Shown here in pieces: positions 27,851-37,110 of a DNA stretch of 64,000 nt. The position numbers and the translations under genes were made by a program. Below the pieces are notes generated by a model, which did not search any database, was not told the DNA's origin, and was given only the letters and a program-made list of their open reading frames with translations. Location: the NCBI GenBank assembly GCA_910585435.1, contig CAJUEJ010000006.1:121603-185602 (forward strand). The letters run 5' to 3'. The DNA is from an uncultured Hungatella sp. (GTDB lineage Bacteria > Bacillota > Clostridia > Lachnospirales > Lachnospiraceae). Numbering within the stretch: the first letter of the stretch is position 1; each line of letters starts with the position of its first letter.

Positions 27851-27903
27851 ATGCAGGACACCGCCGTGAAGGAAGGAACCGAGCCACAAACTCTGACCTG
27901 CCG

Positions 27904-27940
27904 GTTGCGGGACTGATTGAATCAGCCCGCAACTTTTTTA
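27904..27940 (+). terminator. terminator-like hairpin inside the ABC operon
   Basis: GTTGCGGG (27904-27911) pairs with CCCGCAAC (27926-27933), and inner CTGATT pairs with AATCAG around one base, followed by seven T. It should stop part of transcription after the binding-protein gene, with readthrough to the permeases. Confidence 0.85.
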
Positions 27941-28014
27941 TCACACCTGCCTCCACGGCCAAATCCGAGAGTACTCAATCCATACGGATTTCGCCGCCTC
28001 AGAAAGGAGCTATC

Positions 28015-28905
28015 ATGAAAAAGAAATCTCACACATTCCGTTCCTGGTTATATAAAGAAAATGTTGCCGGATACGTTCTGGCAGCCCCCTTCATCCTTGG
28101 ATTCTTTGCCTTTATTCTTGTTCCCATGGGCATGTCCTTATACTTTTCTTTCTGTGACTACAACATTCTGTCGCCGGAAACATGGGTGGGCTTTAAAAAC
28201 TATGCCAGGCTGTTATCCGATCCCAAGCTGATGAATTCCCTGAAAGTCACGCTGAAATACGCTTTTTTCTCGGTTCCTCTGAAGCTTTTGTTTTCTCTGT
28301 GCGTGGCGCTGCTTCTGCTGCGGAATACAAAGGCCACTCCCTTTTACCGCGCCGTCTATTATGTGCCTTCCATTATGGGGGCGTCGGTTGCAGTATCGGT
28401 TTTGTGGAAGCAGGTATTTACCACCGACGGCCTTTTTAACCGTATCACCGGCCTTAAGGTGGCATGGCTTGCCAATACCAAAACCGCCATATGGATCCTG
28501 ATCCTTCTGTCCGTATGGCAGTTCGGCTCTTCCATGCTCATCTTTTTATCCACCCTGAAGCAGGTGCCTCAGGAATTATACGAGGCAGCCAGAGTGGACG
28601 GCGCCGGCAAGGTCTCCTCCTTTTTTACCATCACGCTGCCCCTTCTTACCTCCACCATCTTTTTTAATTTGATTATGCAGAGTATCAACGGGCTTTTGGT
28701 GTTTGTCCAGGGCCAGATCATCACTGCAGGAAAGCCTATGGATTCAACCAAATTTTATGTGCTTTATATGTATGAGCAGGCATTTCAGTTCAGCAAGGCC
28801 GGCTACGCCTCTGCCATGGGCTGGGTCATGGTGCTTCTTATAATTGCTTTCACCGTATTTTTATTTGCCACAAAAAAATTCTGGGTCTATGAAGGAGGGT
28901 ATTGA
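28015..28905 (+). CDS. sugar ABC transporter permease, MalF/UgpA type
   Basis: 296 residues, six membrane segments. The first helix region AGYVLAAPFILGFFAFILVPMG-like segment is typical, and the EAA loop is QELYEAARVDGAGKVSSFFTI (the contact with the ATPase). Forms the membrane channel with the MalG-type partner. GAAAGGAGC precedes the ATG. No ATPase gene is nearby; such importers commonly share a distant MsmK-like ATPase. Confidence 0.92.
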   Translation: MKKKSHTFRSWLYKENVAGYVLAAPFILGFFAFILVPMGMSLYFSFCDYNILSPETWVGFKNYARLLSDPKLMNSLKVTLKYAFFSVPLKLLFSLCVALLLLRNTKATPFYRAVYYVPSIMGASVAVSVLWKQVFTTDGLFNRITGLKVAWLANTKTAIWILILLSVWQFGSSMLIFLSTLKQVPQELYEAARVDGAGKVSSFFTITLPLLTSTIFFNLIMQSINGLLVFVQGQIITAGKPMDSTKFYVLYMYEQAFQFSKAGYASAMGWVMVLLIIAFTVFLFATKKFWVYEGGY

Positions 28906-28907
28906 TT

Positions 28908-29759
28908 ATGACCAGAAAAAATAAGGACCGCCTGTTTACGATCCTGTATCATGCCCTGATCCTGGCCTTTGCCTTTCTTATGATCTATCCCCTGATCTGG
29001 ATGGTGTCCAGCTCTTTTAAGCCTACCAATACCATCTTTGCCACTGCTGCCAACATTTTTCCCGAAAAGGCTACTGTGGAAAATTACATACACGGATGGA
29101 AAGGGATCGGAAAGACCAGCTTCTTCACATTTTTCAGAAACACCTTTTTTGTCTGCATCATAAACACACTTGGAACCGTTGTTTCCTGCACCCTTGTGGC
29201 TTATTCCTTTGCAAGGTTAAAATACAAGCTGCGCGGCCTTTTCTTTTCACTGGTGCTTCTCACCATGATGCTGCCTGGTGAAATCTTGATGATACCTCAG
29301 TACCTCTGGTACAACAGGCTGGGCTGGATCAACACCTACCTGCCTCTCATTGTTCCCGGGTACTTTGCAACCTCCGGTTTTTTTGTGTACCAGATTAAGA
29401 ATTTCATTGACAGTATCCCCCGCGAGCTTGATGATGCCGCCCGCATCGACGGCTGCTCCTACTACAGTATTCTGACCCGCATCATGCTGCCCTTGATAAA
29501 ACCGGCCATCGCAACAGTGGTAATCTTTTCCTTTTTGAACAACTGGAACAATTATATGGGAGCTCTCTTATATTTGAGAAAAACAGAAAAATATACCGTA
29601 AGCCTGGCGCTGAAATTATTCTGTGACCCCACCTCCCAGTCGGATTACGGCGCCATGTTCGCTATGGCTACTGTGTCCCTTATTCCTATTTTCTTTATCT
29701 TCCTTACGATGCAGCGCTACATGACCCAGGGAATCGCCACTTCCGGTTTAAAGGGATAA
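28908..29759 (+). CDS. sugar ABC transporter permease, MalG/UgpE type
   Basis: 283 residues with six membrane segments. Near the N-terminus LMIYPLIWMVSSSFKP is typical of MalG proteins; the EAA loop is PRELDDAARIDGCSYYSI. Ends ATSGLKG, a common C-terminus in this family. The ATG at 28908 lies two bases after the upstream permease stop, with GAAGGAGG ahead. Partner of the MalF-type permease. Confidence 0.92.
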   Translation: MTRKNKDRLFTILYHALILAFAFLMIYPLIWMVSSSFKPTNTIFATAANIFPEKATVENYIHGWKGIGKTSFFTFFRNTFFVCIINTLGTVVSCTLVAYSFARLKYKLRGLFFSLVLLTMMLPGEILMIPQYLWYNRLGWINTYLPLIVPGYFATSGFFVYQIKNFIDSIPRELDDAARIDGCSYYSILTRIMLPLIKPAIATVVIFSFLNNWNNYMGALLYLRKTEKYTVSLALKLFCDPTSQSDYGAMFAMATVSLIPIFFIFLTMQRYMTQGIATSGLKG

Positions 29760-29786
29760 ACATGACTCTAAGAAAGGAATTTTTAT

Positions 29787-32630
29787 ATGGAACTTTTTAC
29801 AAACATAAATCATATTCCCCCATGTCCTGTCATCAGCAGATTTGTGGCTCCGTGGGATACCAGCGGATGGTATGGGGTCTGTCCTGATTTCGCAGAGGGG
29901 AAACGGCTCTACTCCAATTCAGATGCCTGTGTGACCGTCCTTCCCGAAAAATACCGGGGAGCAGAATACATTATGACCTATGACTCCAAGGCAGACGGAG
30001 CAGATGATAAGCAGGAGGTTGACTTTTATCTTGAACAGGACGCCAGGGTGATGGTGGCTTTGGATCGTCTTGCACCGGATGACTTCCTGCCTGATTTTAC
30101 AGATACCAGAGAAACCCTGGCTGCCAGCAATGGCTGTGTCTACCGTATTCTTTCAGCCTCCTATCCCGAAGGCTCCCAGGTCCATATTCCAGGCTTTTTC
30201 GGTGATTTCCACCACTTTGTGGTCTTTGTCCTTCCCGAGGACAGGACAGGGCAGGGGGAGCCCTTTGAAATTTCATGGGAGCCCTGTACCCTTCCGCCTT
30301 ATAAAAGGCTTGCCTATACATGGTATTTTCATGAGGTATTTAATTCCCTGCCTGCCGGTTCCGCCCCGGAAGGCTTCTCCTGTGGCGGCTTCTGCAGGGT
30401 CATGAATTATCCTCACAGCTTCCGGCGCAAATACGTCTGTTTAAAAAACGGGGGATTCCTGAAAAGAAAGCTTTTAGCCAGCGGACAGGAGGTTCTGGAA
30501 GTATCGATAGAAGTTATTTGCGGAGCTGTAACCGCAGAATTTTGTGGCGCTGAGCTGATTCTGAAAAACAGGCAGGTATGCTTGAAAAACGGGCAGGTTC
30601 TGGCTGCCTCTGAGGATAACAGCTTTGATCTGCGTTTAGTCAGGGATACCTGTTCTGCCGGATCCGGTTTTTTAAACGTCTGGGTCAACAGCCGGCTTGC
30701 CTCCCGGATTCCCTGTCTCCCGGACAAGCTTGTGAGCATCTCCATAGAAACCTCACCAGAGGCGGTTGCTGCTCTGGATTTTATATCTCTGAGAGATAAT
30801 ACGGAAGTATTCGCAGCCTGGGAGGATTTCTCCGTGCTGCCGCAGAACCTTCATCTCAGTGCCCAGGCCAGCGCAGTACTGGCCGATTATCCCTTTGACA
30901 CAGACAAAAGCCTGTGTCTGACAGGAGGGAGCTGCTGCTATCATTTTCCCCCTGTTGCGGATACGGTTACGGTTGAAACCAGAGTCAGGGCCCGGGAGGA
31001 TGCTTTTGTGGTTCTGCCGGAATTAAGAGACTGTGATGGGCAGCTTGCGCTGCGCATCGCCATGTACCACAGCAATCTGTATGCCTCCAGAGGCCAGGGA
31101 TGGGAACGGATCTTTGGAGGAGATACAGACTGGATGTACTACCCTTATGACAACTGGTACAATATCCGAATCACTGCCTCCCTGTCAGAGGGCACCTATG
31201 ATCTTTTTATAGACGGCGCCAGGCGCGTATGTGGATTTCCTCTTGCCGGGCCGGTAAAAAATATTGCCCAGATTGGATATTATGTAAAAAAAGGAGAGCT
31301 TTATATCCATGAACTGAGGGTCTGTGACGCTTCTTCCATCTGCCGCGGCCTGATGCCTCCCAATGCTGTATATGACGTTTTGAAGGCTCCGTATAACGCC
31401 CACGGAGACGGAACCTCTTCTGATACCGCGATACTGCAGCGTGCCATCGACGACGCAGCCTATACAGGGGGAACCGTATATCTTCATGACGGCGTATTCT
31501 ATACAGGTTCCTTAAATCTGCATTCGGATATCACATTTTTCCTGGATCGCAGTGCAGTGCTGCTTGGCGCAAACAGCCATACACAATATCCTCTCCATAC
31601 GCCCGGCAGCAGCCTTTGTGCATCCAGGCAGCTGGGAAGAGGTATTTTGTACGGCGAAAATCTCTGCAATGTGCGCGTCACAGGCGGAGGTTTTATAGAC
31701 GGCCAGGGGCTTTACGGTTTTAAGATGAATGACCCAAGCGACAACCGCCTACCTGATTCCCGCCCCTGTATGATCTATGTGGCTTACTCCCGGGGTATCA
31801 CTCTAGAAGATATCCATTTTCAGCGTTCCGCCTACTGGACCGTGGTGCCCCTTTCCTGTCGCAATGTATTTATGCAGTACCTGGATCTGGACTGTATGAA
31901 CACGCCCAACCGGGACGGCATCGACCCTGTGGACTGTCATGACATGACCATCCGCCGATGCAATATCATGGCAGGGGACGACGGGCTCTGCTTTAAGTCC
32001 TCGGATCCCTATGGCTGTGAGAATATTGACGTATCAGATATGATGATCCAGTCTCTGGCAAGCGGCATTAAGTTTGGAACAGACACGTATTACAGTTTGA
32101 AAAATGTTTCCATACGAAATTGCATCATAAAAAATGTGAACCGCTGCGGCATTTCTCTGGAATCCGTAGACGGAGCAGCGGTATCCCATGTGATGTTTGA
32201 CGGGATCCATATGACGGATACTGGGGCTCCTGTATATGCAGTTCTAGGAAACCGCCAGAGGGTTCCCCGGGGTATTTTTTCCATACGGCAGGGTTCTATG
32301 GACGGCATCTGCTTTAAACATCTTCGTTTTGACCGGCCTTACCCTTTCAGCTTTACCAAAAACATCCGGGAAAACATGATAATCGGCCAAAGCCCCCAAC
32401 AGCCTGTCCGCAATATAAAATTCTCAGACTGCCACTTTGAGCTGCCCGGAGGCTTTACAGAAATTCCGGATGTTCCGGAACCAATCGGAGAAAAATATCC
32501 GGAATATGACCAGCACGGCCTTTCCAACGGCTATGCATTCTGTCTTCGTTATACAGAAAAAATAGAGTTTTACAACTGCAATGTGGTACTGGAGAAGCCG
32601 GATGTACGGCCCATGGTGGGGCATAGCTGA
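29787..32630 (+). CDS. multidomain GH28-type pectinase-like protein
   Basis: 947 residues, far longer than a plain GH28 (400-500). Residues 1-360 are an unrecognised beta-rich region. About 370-520 resembles a concanavalin/LamG-like beta sandwich (DWMYYPYDNWYNIRI). From about 537 comes a parallel beta-helix of GH28 type: HGDGTSSDTAILQRAIDDA, NTPNRDGIDP (D710) and GDDGLCFKS (D731, D732). The usual GHG histidine motif is replaced by SGIKFGT near 760 and the RIK motif is not evident. No signal peptide is seen, so it probably acts on imported fragments. Last gene of the importer operon; its end overlaps the convergent kinase gene by 61 bases. Confidence 0.8.
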   Translation: MELFTNINHIPPCPVISRFVAPWDTSGWYGVCPDFAEGKRLYSNSDACVTVLPEKYRGAEYIMTYDSKADGADDKQEVDFYLEQDARVMVALDRLAPDDFLPDFTDTRETLAASNGCVYRILSASYPEGSQVHIPGFFGDFHHFVVFVLPEDRTGQGEPFEISWEPCTLPPYKRLAYTWYFHEVFNSLPAGSAPEGFSCGGFCRVMNYPHSFRRKYVCLKNGGFLKRKLLASGQEVLEVSIEVICGAVTAEFCGAELILKNRQVCLKNGQVLAASEDNSFDLRLVRDTCSAGSGFLNVWVNSRLASRIPCLPDKLVSISIETSPEAVAALDFISLRDNTEVFAAWEDFSVLPQNLHLSAQASAVLADYPFDTDKSLCLTGGSCCYHFPPVADTVTVETRVRAREDAFVVLPELRDCDGQLALRIAMYHSNLYASRGQGWERIFGGDTDWMYYPYDNWYNIRITASLSEGTYDLFIDGARRVCGFPLAGPVKNIAQIGYYVKKGELYIHELRVCDASSICRGLMPPNAVYDVLKAPYNAHGDGTSSDTAILQRAIDDAAYTGGTVYLHDGVFYTGSLNLHSDITFFLDRSAVLLGANSHTQYPLHTPGSSLCASRQLGRGILYGENLCNVRVTGGGFIDGQGLYGFKMNDPSDNRLPDSRPCMIYVAYSRGITLEDIHFQRSAYWTVVPLSCRNVFMQYLDLDCMNTPNRDGIDPVDCHDMTIRRCNIMAGDDGLCFKSSDPYGCENIDVSDMMIQSLASGIKFGTDTYYSLKNVSIRNCIIKNVNRCGISLESVDGAAVSHVMFDGIHMTDTGAPVYAVLGNRQRVPRGIFSIRQGSMDGICFKHLRFDRPYPFSFTKNIRENMIIGQSPQQPVRNIKFSDCHFELPGGFTEIPDVPEPIGEKYPEYDQHGLSNGYAFCLRYTEKIEFYNCNVVLEKPDVRPMVGHS

Positions 32631-33523
32631 GCATACAGCCTCATAATCTCCTCCCTGGTTCCAATTCCGTCTGAAAATGCTGTGGCTCCCCCCGCCGCCG
32701 TTCCAAGCCGCAGGGCATGGGCATAATCCCTGTTTTCCAGATACCCTGCCAGAAAACCTGCCACCATGGAATCTCCTGCCCCCACAGAATTTTTCACAGT
32801 CCCTTCTGCGGCTCCTATCCTATAAGCAATTCTGTCTTCTGCCAGCAGAAGGGCGCCTTCTCCTGCCATGGATACCAGTACATTCCTGGCGCCCATGTCC
32901 TGCAGCTGTCCGGCATACTGCCGGACGGCTGCATCATCTTTCAGTGTCACTCCAAACATATCTCCCAGTTCCAGCTTGTTAGGCTTTATCAAAAAAGGAT
33001 GGTATTTCAGCACATTCAGCAGAAGCTCCTTCTCCGCATCCACCACCGCAAGTATTTCTCTCCCCTCCAGCATTTCCAGAATCCTCTCATAAATTCTGCC
33101 GTCGACAGCCCCGGGAATGCTGCCGGAAAGCACAATCATATCTCCTTTTTCCAGCTTATCCAGTTTCTTAAACAGCTTTTCCACATCCTCCGGCATAATC
33201 TCCGGCCCCATACCGTTGATCTCGCTCTCCTCATCGGATTTCAGCTTCACATTGATGCGGGACATGCCCTTTTTCACCCGGATGAAATCTGACGAGAACC
33301 CAAGGCCTTTCACGCCTCTCTCGATCTCATCCCCCGTAAATCCGGCTATAAATCCCAATGCCATACTGGCATATCCCAGATTCGCCAAAAGGGCTGATAC
33401 ATTGATGCCCTTTCCTCCATAAAAAATATGCTCTTCCACAGTCCGATTGACAGCTCCGGCTGTAAAATGGTTCACTCTCACCACATAGTCAAGGGCTGGA
33501 TTGAATGTTATTGTGTAAATCAT
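32570..33523 (-). CDS. PfkB-family 1-phosphofructokinase / tagatose-6-phosphate kinase
   Basis: 317 residues of the FruK/LacC branch of PfkB kinases. It begins MIYTITFNPALDYVV and has FYGGKGINVSALLANLG (substrate binding), LSGSIPGAVD and the catalytic motif VGAGDSMVAGFL near 250. It phosphorylates fructose-1-phosphate or tagatose-6-phosphate. No PTS genes are present; the neighbouring alpha-galactosidase would fit a tagatose route (inference). GGAGG precedes the ATG by six bases. Its 3' end overlaps the GH28 gene end. Confidence 0.85.
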   Translation of the reverse strand: MIYTITFNPALDYVVRVNHFTAGAVNRTVEEHIFYGGKGINVSALLANLGYASMALGFIAGFTGDEIERGVKGLGFSSDFIRVKKGMSRINVKLKSDEESEINGMGPEIMPEDVEKLFKKLDKLEKGDMIVLSGSIPGAVDGRIYERILEMLEGREILAVVDAEKELLLNVLKYHPFLIKPNKLELGDMFGVTLKDDAAVRQYAGQLQDMGARNVLVSMAGEGALLLAEDRIAYRIGAAEGTVKNSVGAGDSMVAGFLAGYLENRDYAHALRLGTAAGGATAFSDGIGTREEIMRLYAQLCPTMGRTSGFSSTTLQL

Positions 33524-33840
33524 GGTGGTCCTCCTTAATCTGAATATGTACTCTCATATCTATGGGAAAACGCCTCTCTTCGGTATCTTGATCTTTGCTG
33601 CAAATTGTTCTGAAAGAATATCACAATTATCCCTTACAGGCAAGTATTTTCCTCACCAAAACCACCCTCCAAATCCAACATTTTCACTGTTTTTTATAAC
33701 ATTTATCTCTCCCCCATTTCCCCTGCAGACACTACAATGATAAACACTGCTTCCGTTTTTCAAAATTCATGCAACAGAACGATTCACAAGCCAAAGCAAC
33801 GGACAAAAACAAAATTAACATACAAAAAAGGAGATTCACC
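33524..33840. other. divergent intergenic region, kinase / alpha-galactosidase
   Basis: 317 bases between two divergent genes. I see only an AT-rich, C-tract-containing stretch, a possible -10 TACAAT at 33733-33738 without a convincing -35, and the AAAGGAG site of the galactosidase near 33829. No gene is evident. Confidence 0.4.
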
Positions 33841-36057
33841 ATGGGCATTTTCTACCATTCAGCTACAAATACCTTTCATCTGACCAACGGCCAGATCAGC
33901 TATCTGATGAAGGTACTCCCAAACGGCGCCCTGGGCCAGCTGTATTTCGGCCAGGCTATCCGTGATCGGGAGAGCTTTGACCACCTTCTGGAAATGAAGC
34001 GCCGTCCCATGTCTTCCTGCGTCTTTGAAGGGGACAGCCTTTTTTCCCTGGAACACGTAAAGCAGGAATACCCTGTCTACGGCTCCACAGATTTCCGCCA
34101 TCCGGCAGTAGAAATCCTTCAGCCAAACGGCAGCCGGATCACGGACTTTGTCTATGAATCCCACACCATCACCAAAGGAAAGCCCAGGCTTCAGGGCCTT
34201 CCTGCCACTTACTGCGAGTCCGATGACGAGGCAGAAACCTTAACCATCTGCCTGCAGGATAAGATTTTAGACGTATCCCTGTATCTTCAATACACCCTGT
34301 TTGCCGGATATCCTGTCATTGCCCGCAATGCCCGCCTGGAAAATCACGGGAAACAGGATCTGCACCTGACCACAGCCATGAGCCTGTCCTTAGACCTTCC
34401 TGACAGCCAGTATGAATTCGTCCACTTTTCCGGGGCCTGGTCCAGGGAGCGCCACATGAAGGTCCGCCGTCTGGAGCAGGGAATTCAGTCAGTGGAATCC
34501 GTCAGAGGCCATTCCTCCCACAACCACAACCCCTTTATCATGCTTCGCCGCCCCGGAACCGACGAAGTGTCAGGCGAGGTCATAGGCTTTTCTCTGGTTT
34601 ATTCTGGAAATTTTCTGGCACAGATCGAAGTAGATACCTGGGATACTGCCAGGGTCACCATGGGGATTAACCCCTTTGGATTCGACTGGAAATTATCTCC
34701 TGACGGCACATTTCAGACGCCGGAGGCCGTGATGGCCTACTCCTGCCAGGGCATGGGGAACATGAGCCGAACCTTCCACAGCCTTTACCGCTCCCGTCTG
34801 GCCCGCGGTCAGTGGCGGGATAAGCCCCGTCCCATTTTGATTAATAACTGGGAGGCTACCTACTTTAATTTTACGGAGGATAAATTAGTCTCCATCGCCC
34901 AGGCAGCCAAAGAAGACGGCGTTGAGCTTTTTGTCCTGGATGACGGCTGGTTCGGCCGGCGAACCAATGACTGGACAGGCCTGGGAGACTGGGAGGCCAA
35001 CTTGGAGCGCCTTCCCGGCGGCATCACCCGCCTGGCAGACCGCATCGACGGGCTGGGCATGAAATTCGGCCTCTGGTTTGAACCGGAGATGGTAAACAAG
35101 GACTCTGATCTTTACCGTGCCCATCCGGATTGGATCATTCATGCTCCGGGGCGGCGGACTTCCCACGGAAGAAATCAGTTTGTGCTGGACTTCTCCCGAA
35201 AGGAAGTGGTGGACTGGATCTATAATGCAATGTTCAAAATCCTTTCCCAGGCCAAGGTATCTTACATTAAATGGGATATGAACCGCAGTATCACGGAAAA
35301 TTACTCCCAGGCTCTGCCGGCAGACCGGCAGGGAGAGCTGCTTCACCGGTACATCTTAGGCGTCTATGACCTGTACGACCGCCTGAATACCGCGTTCCCT
35401 CATATTCTTTTCGAGTCCTGCGCCTCCGGCGGCGGACGGTTTGACCCCGGCCTTCTGTACTATGCCCCCCAGGGCTGGACATCAGATGATTCCGATGCCA
35501 TAGAACGGCTGAAAATCCAGTACGGCACCTCCTTCTGTTACCCGGTCAGCTCCATTGGAGCCCATGTGTCAGCGGTTCCCAACCACCAGGTAAACCGTAT
35601 CACCCCTCTGTCCACCAGGGCAAATGTGGCCTGCTTCGGCACATTCGGATATGAACTGGATCTGAACCAGCTGACGGAAAAAGAGAGGGAACAGGTCAGA
35701 GAACAGATTGCTTTCATGAAAGAATACCGCCAGGTTCTTCAGTTCGGGGATTTCTACCGCCTTCTGTCACCTTTTGACAGCAATTTCACTGCCTGGATGG
35801 CAGTCAGCCAGGATAAACGGACTGCGCTGGCAGGCTGGTATAAAACTCTTAATGAGGTCAACGGCCCTTACCGCCGGATAAAGCTTCAGGGGCTGAATCC
35901 GGAATACTCCTACACCATTGACGGAGGGGACAGCCGCTTCGGTGACGAGCTGATGCATGTGGGGCTTCTCACCACAGACAGCGCTGCCGGAGAACGAAAG
36001 CCGGAGGAGCCTGCCAGCGGTGATTTCGATTCTCATATTTTTGTCTTAAAAGCTTAA
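33841..36057 (+). CDS. GH36 alpha-galactosidase
   Basis: 738 residues, the full-length tetrameric GH36 type. N-terminal beta-sandwich (1-320), catalytic TIM barrel with the nucleophile D479 in YIKWDMNR, SCASGGGRFDPG, and the acid/base D549 in WTSDDSDA, then a C-terminal beta domain. Hydrolyses terminal alpha-1,6-galactose from raffinose-type sugars or galactomannan fragments in the cytoplasm (no signal peptide). The start at 33841 is set by AAAGGAG seven bases upstream; a longer frame from 33769 lacks one. Followed by a shared terminator with an AraC gene. Confidence 0.95.
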   Translation: MGIFYHSATNTFHLTNGQISYLMKVLPNGALGQLYFGQAIRDRESFDHLLEMKRRPMSSCVFEGDSLFSLEHVKQEYPVYGSTDFRHPAVEILQPNGSRITDFVYESHTITKGKPRLQGLPATYCESDDEAETLTICLQDKILDVSLYLQYTLFAGYPVIARNARLENHGKQDLHLTTAMSLSLDLPDSQYEFVHFSGAWSRERHMKVRRLEQGIQSVESVRGHSSHNHNPFIMLRRPGTDEVSGEVIGFSLVYSGNFLAQIEVDTWDTARVTMGINPFGFDWKLSPDGTFQTPEAVMAYSCQGMGNMSRTFHSLYRSRLARGQWRDKPRPILINNWEATYFNFTEDKLVSIAQAAKEDGVELFVLDDGWFGRRTNDWTGLGDWEANLERLPGGITRLADRIDGLGMKFGLWFEPEMVNKDSDLYRAHPDWIIHAPGRRTSHGRNQFVLDFSRKEVVDWIYNAMFKILSQAKVSYIKWDMNRSITENYSQALPADRQGELLHRYILGVYDLYDRLNTAFPHILFESCASGGGRFDPGLLYYAPQGWTSDDSDAIERLKIQYGTSFCYPVSSIGAHVSAVPNHQVNRITPLSTRANVACFGTFGYELDLNQLTEKEREQVREQIAFMKEYRQVLQFGDFYRLLSPFDSNFTAWMAVSQDKRTALAGWYKTLNEVNGPYRRIKLQGLNPEYSYTIDGGDSRFGDELMHVGLLTTDSAAGERKPEEPASGDFDSHIFVLKA

Positions 36058-36076
36058 TCACACAATGAATAAAGTA

Positions 36077-36125
36077 ATACACGCCTCCAGCCGCCAAAAC
36101 ATGGCACTTGAGGCGTGTATCTTTT
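36077..36125. terminator. intrinsic terminator after the alpha-galactosidase
   Basis: ATACACGCCTC (36077-36087) pairs perfectly with GAGGCGTGTAT (36110-36120) over a 22-base loop; CTTTTC follows in plus sense. It lies between convergent genes. Confidence 0.7.
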
Positions 36126-37009
36126 CAAACCCTTGTCTTTAAATGCTGTTCCAAATTCCCCTTTTCCTCTTTCAGCTTCTGATTCCGGTACTTCACAGGC
36201 GTGATGCCAAACTGCTGTTTAAAAGCCTTGGAAAACACCTGGGGATCCTGATAGCCGCAGCTGACGGCGATATTTGTGACAGAAGCATCCGTCAGAATCA
36301 GCTGCTCCTGTGCCCGGGTCAGACGGAACCGCGCCAGATACTCCTGGGGCGAGATATCCAGCACCCTCCTGAAAAGGGTAAACAGATAGCTTCTGTTCAG
36401 TGCCACATACCGGGCCACATCTCCCACCGTGATACCATTTGCATAGTTGTTCCGTATATATTCAAGGGCCTGGTGAACATACCGGTTCTCCCTCTCTGTC
36501 CTGGTAAGGCTGCTTTCCACATTCTTTGTCAGCCCTTTGGCCAGGCAGGCGAAAAACTGGCACAATAAGGACTGGAGCAAAAATACGCTTACCTGATCCG
36601 ATCGATTGTGAGTCAGCATAGCCTCAACCAGTTGCAACAGCTCCCCTCCGTTCTCATACCGGAAGGTCAGCTGGCCCTCCCCTAATCCGATAGCCCTCAG
36701 ACAGGTCTCACAGTTGCCGCCGTCAAACCCGATCCAAAGATACGTCCAGGGATTCTGCTCGCTGGCCTGATAAAAGGTCTGCCTGTTAGGCGGCACAAGA
36801 AATCCCTGGCCTTTTCCCAGAACATATTCCTGGCCCTCTACCCGGTATATCCCCTGCCCGTCCAGTATGTAATGAAGCAGGTAATTGGGCCGGACTGCCG
36901 GACCGTAGCTGTGCAGCGGTTCACAATGGGCGTGACCGCAGTAACAAAAATAAAAATCACTGAACTTCTGATATTGCTTCTGTAAATTCAAAACATAGCT
37001 TTCTTCCAT
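36125..37009 (-). CDS. AraC-family regulator, raffinose/melibiose-operon type
   Basis: About 294 residues. The N-terminus is a cupin of the clostridial AraC type that begins with NLQKQYQKFSDFYFCYCGHA and has HSYGPAVRPNYLLHYILDGQG (about 32-52). C-terminal tandem HTH about 190-285, with YIRNNYANGITVGDVARYV and CGYQDPQVFSKAFKQQFG. Likely controls the convergent alpha-galactosidase, as relatives commonly flank GH36 genes (inference). The start at 37009 has GGAAGAG upstream; the open frame continues to 37054. Confidence 0.88.
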   Translation of the reverse strand: MEESYVLNLQKQYQKFSDFYFCYCGHAHCEPLHSYGPAVRPNYLLHYILDGQGIYRVEGQEYVLGKGQGFLVPPNRQTFYQASEQNPWTYLWIGFDGGNCETCLRAIGLGEGQLTFRYENGGELLQLVEAMLTHNRSDQVSVFLLQSLLCQFFACLAKGLTKNVESSLTRTERENRYVHQALEYIRNNYANGITVGDVARYVALNRSYLFTLFRRVLDISPQEYLARFRLTRAQEQLILTDASVTNIAVSCGYQDPQVFSKAFKQQFGITPVKYRNQKLKEEKGNLEQHLKTRV

Positions 37010-37110
37010 GGCTCTCTTCCACTTTCTTTTGCCTTCACGTCTCTGTATCATCATTTCCGACAGCCTTACTCACAGCGGATAAGGAAATCCCCCTGTGGGC
37101 GCATGAAGAT

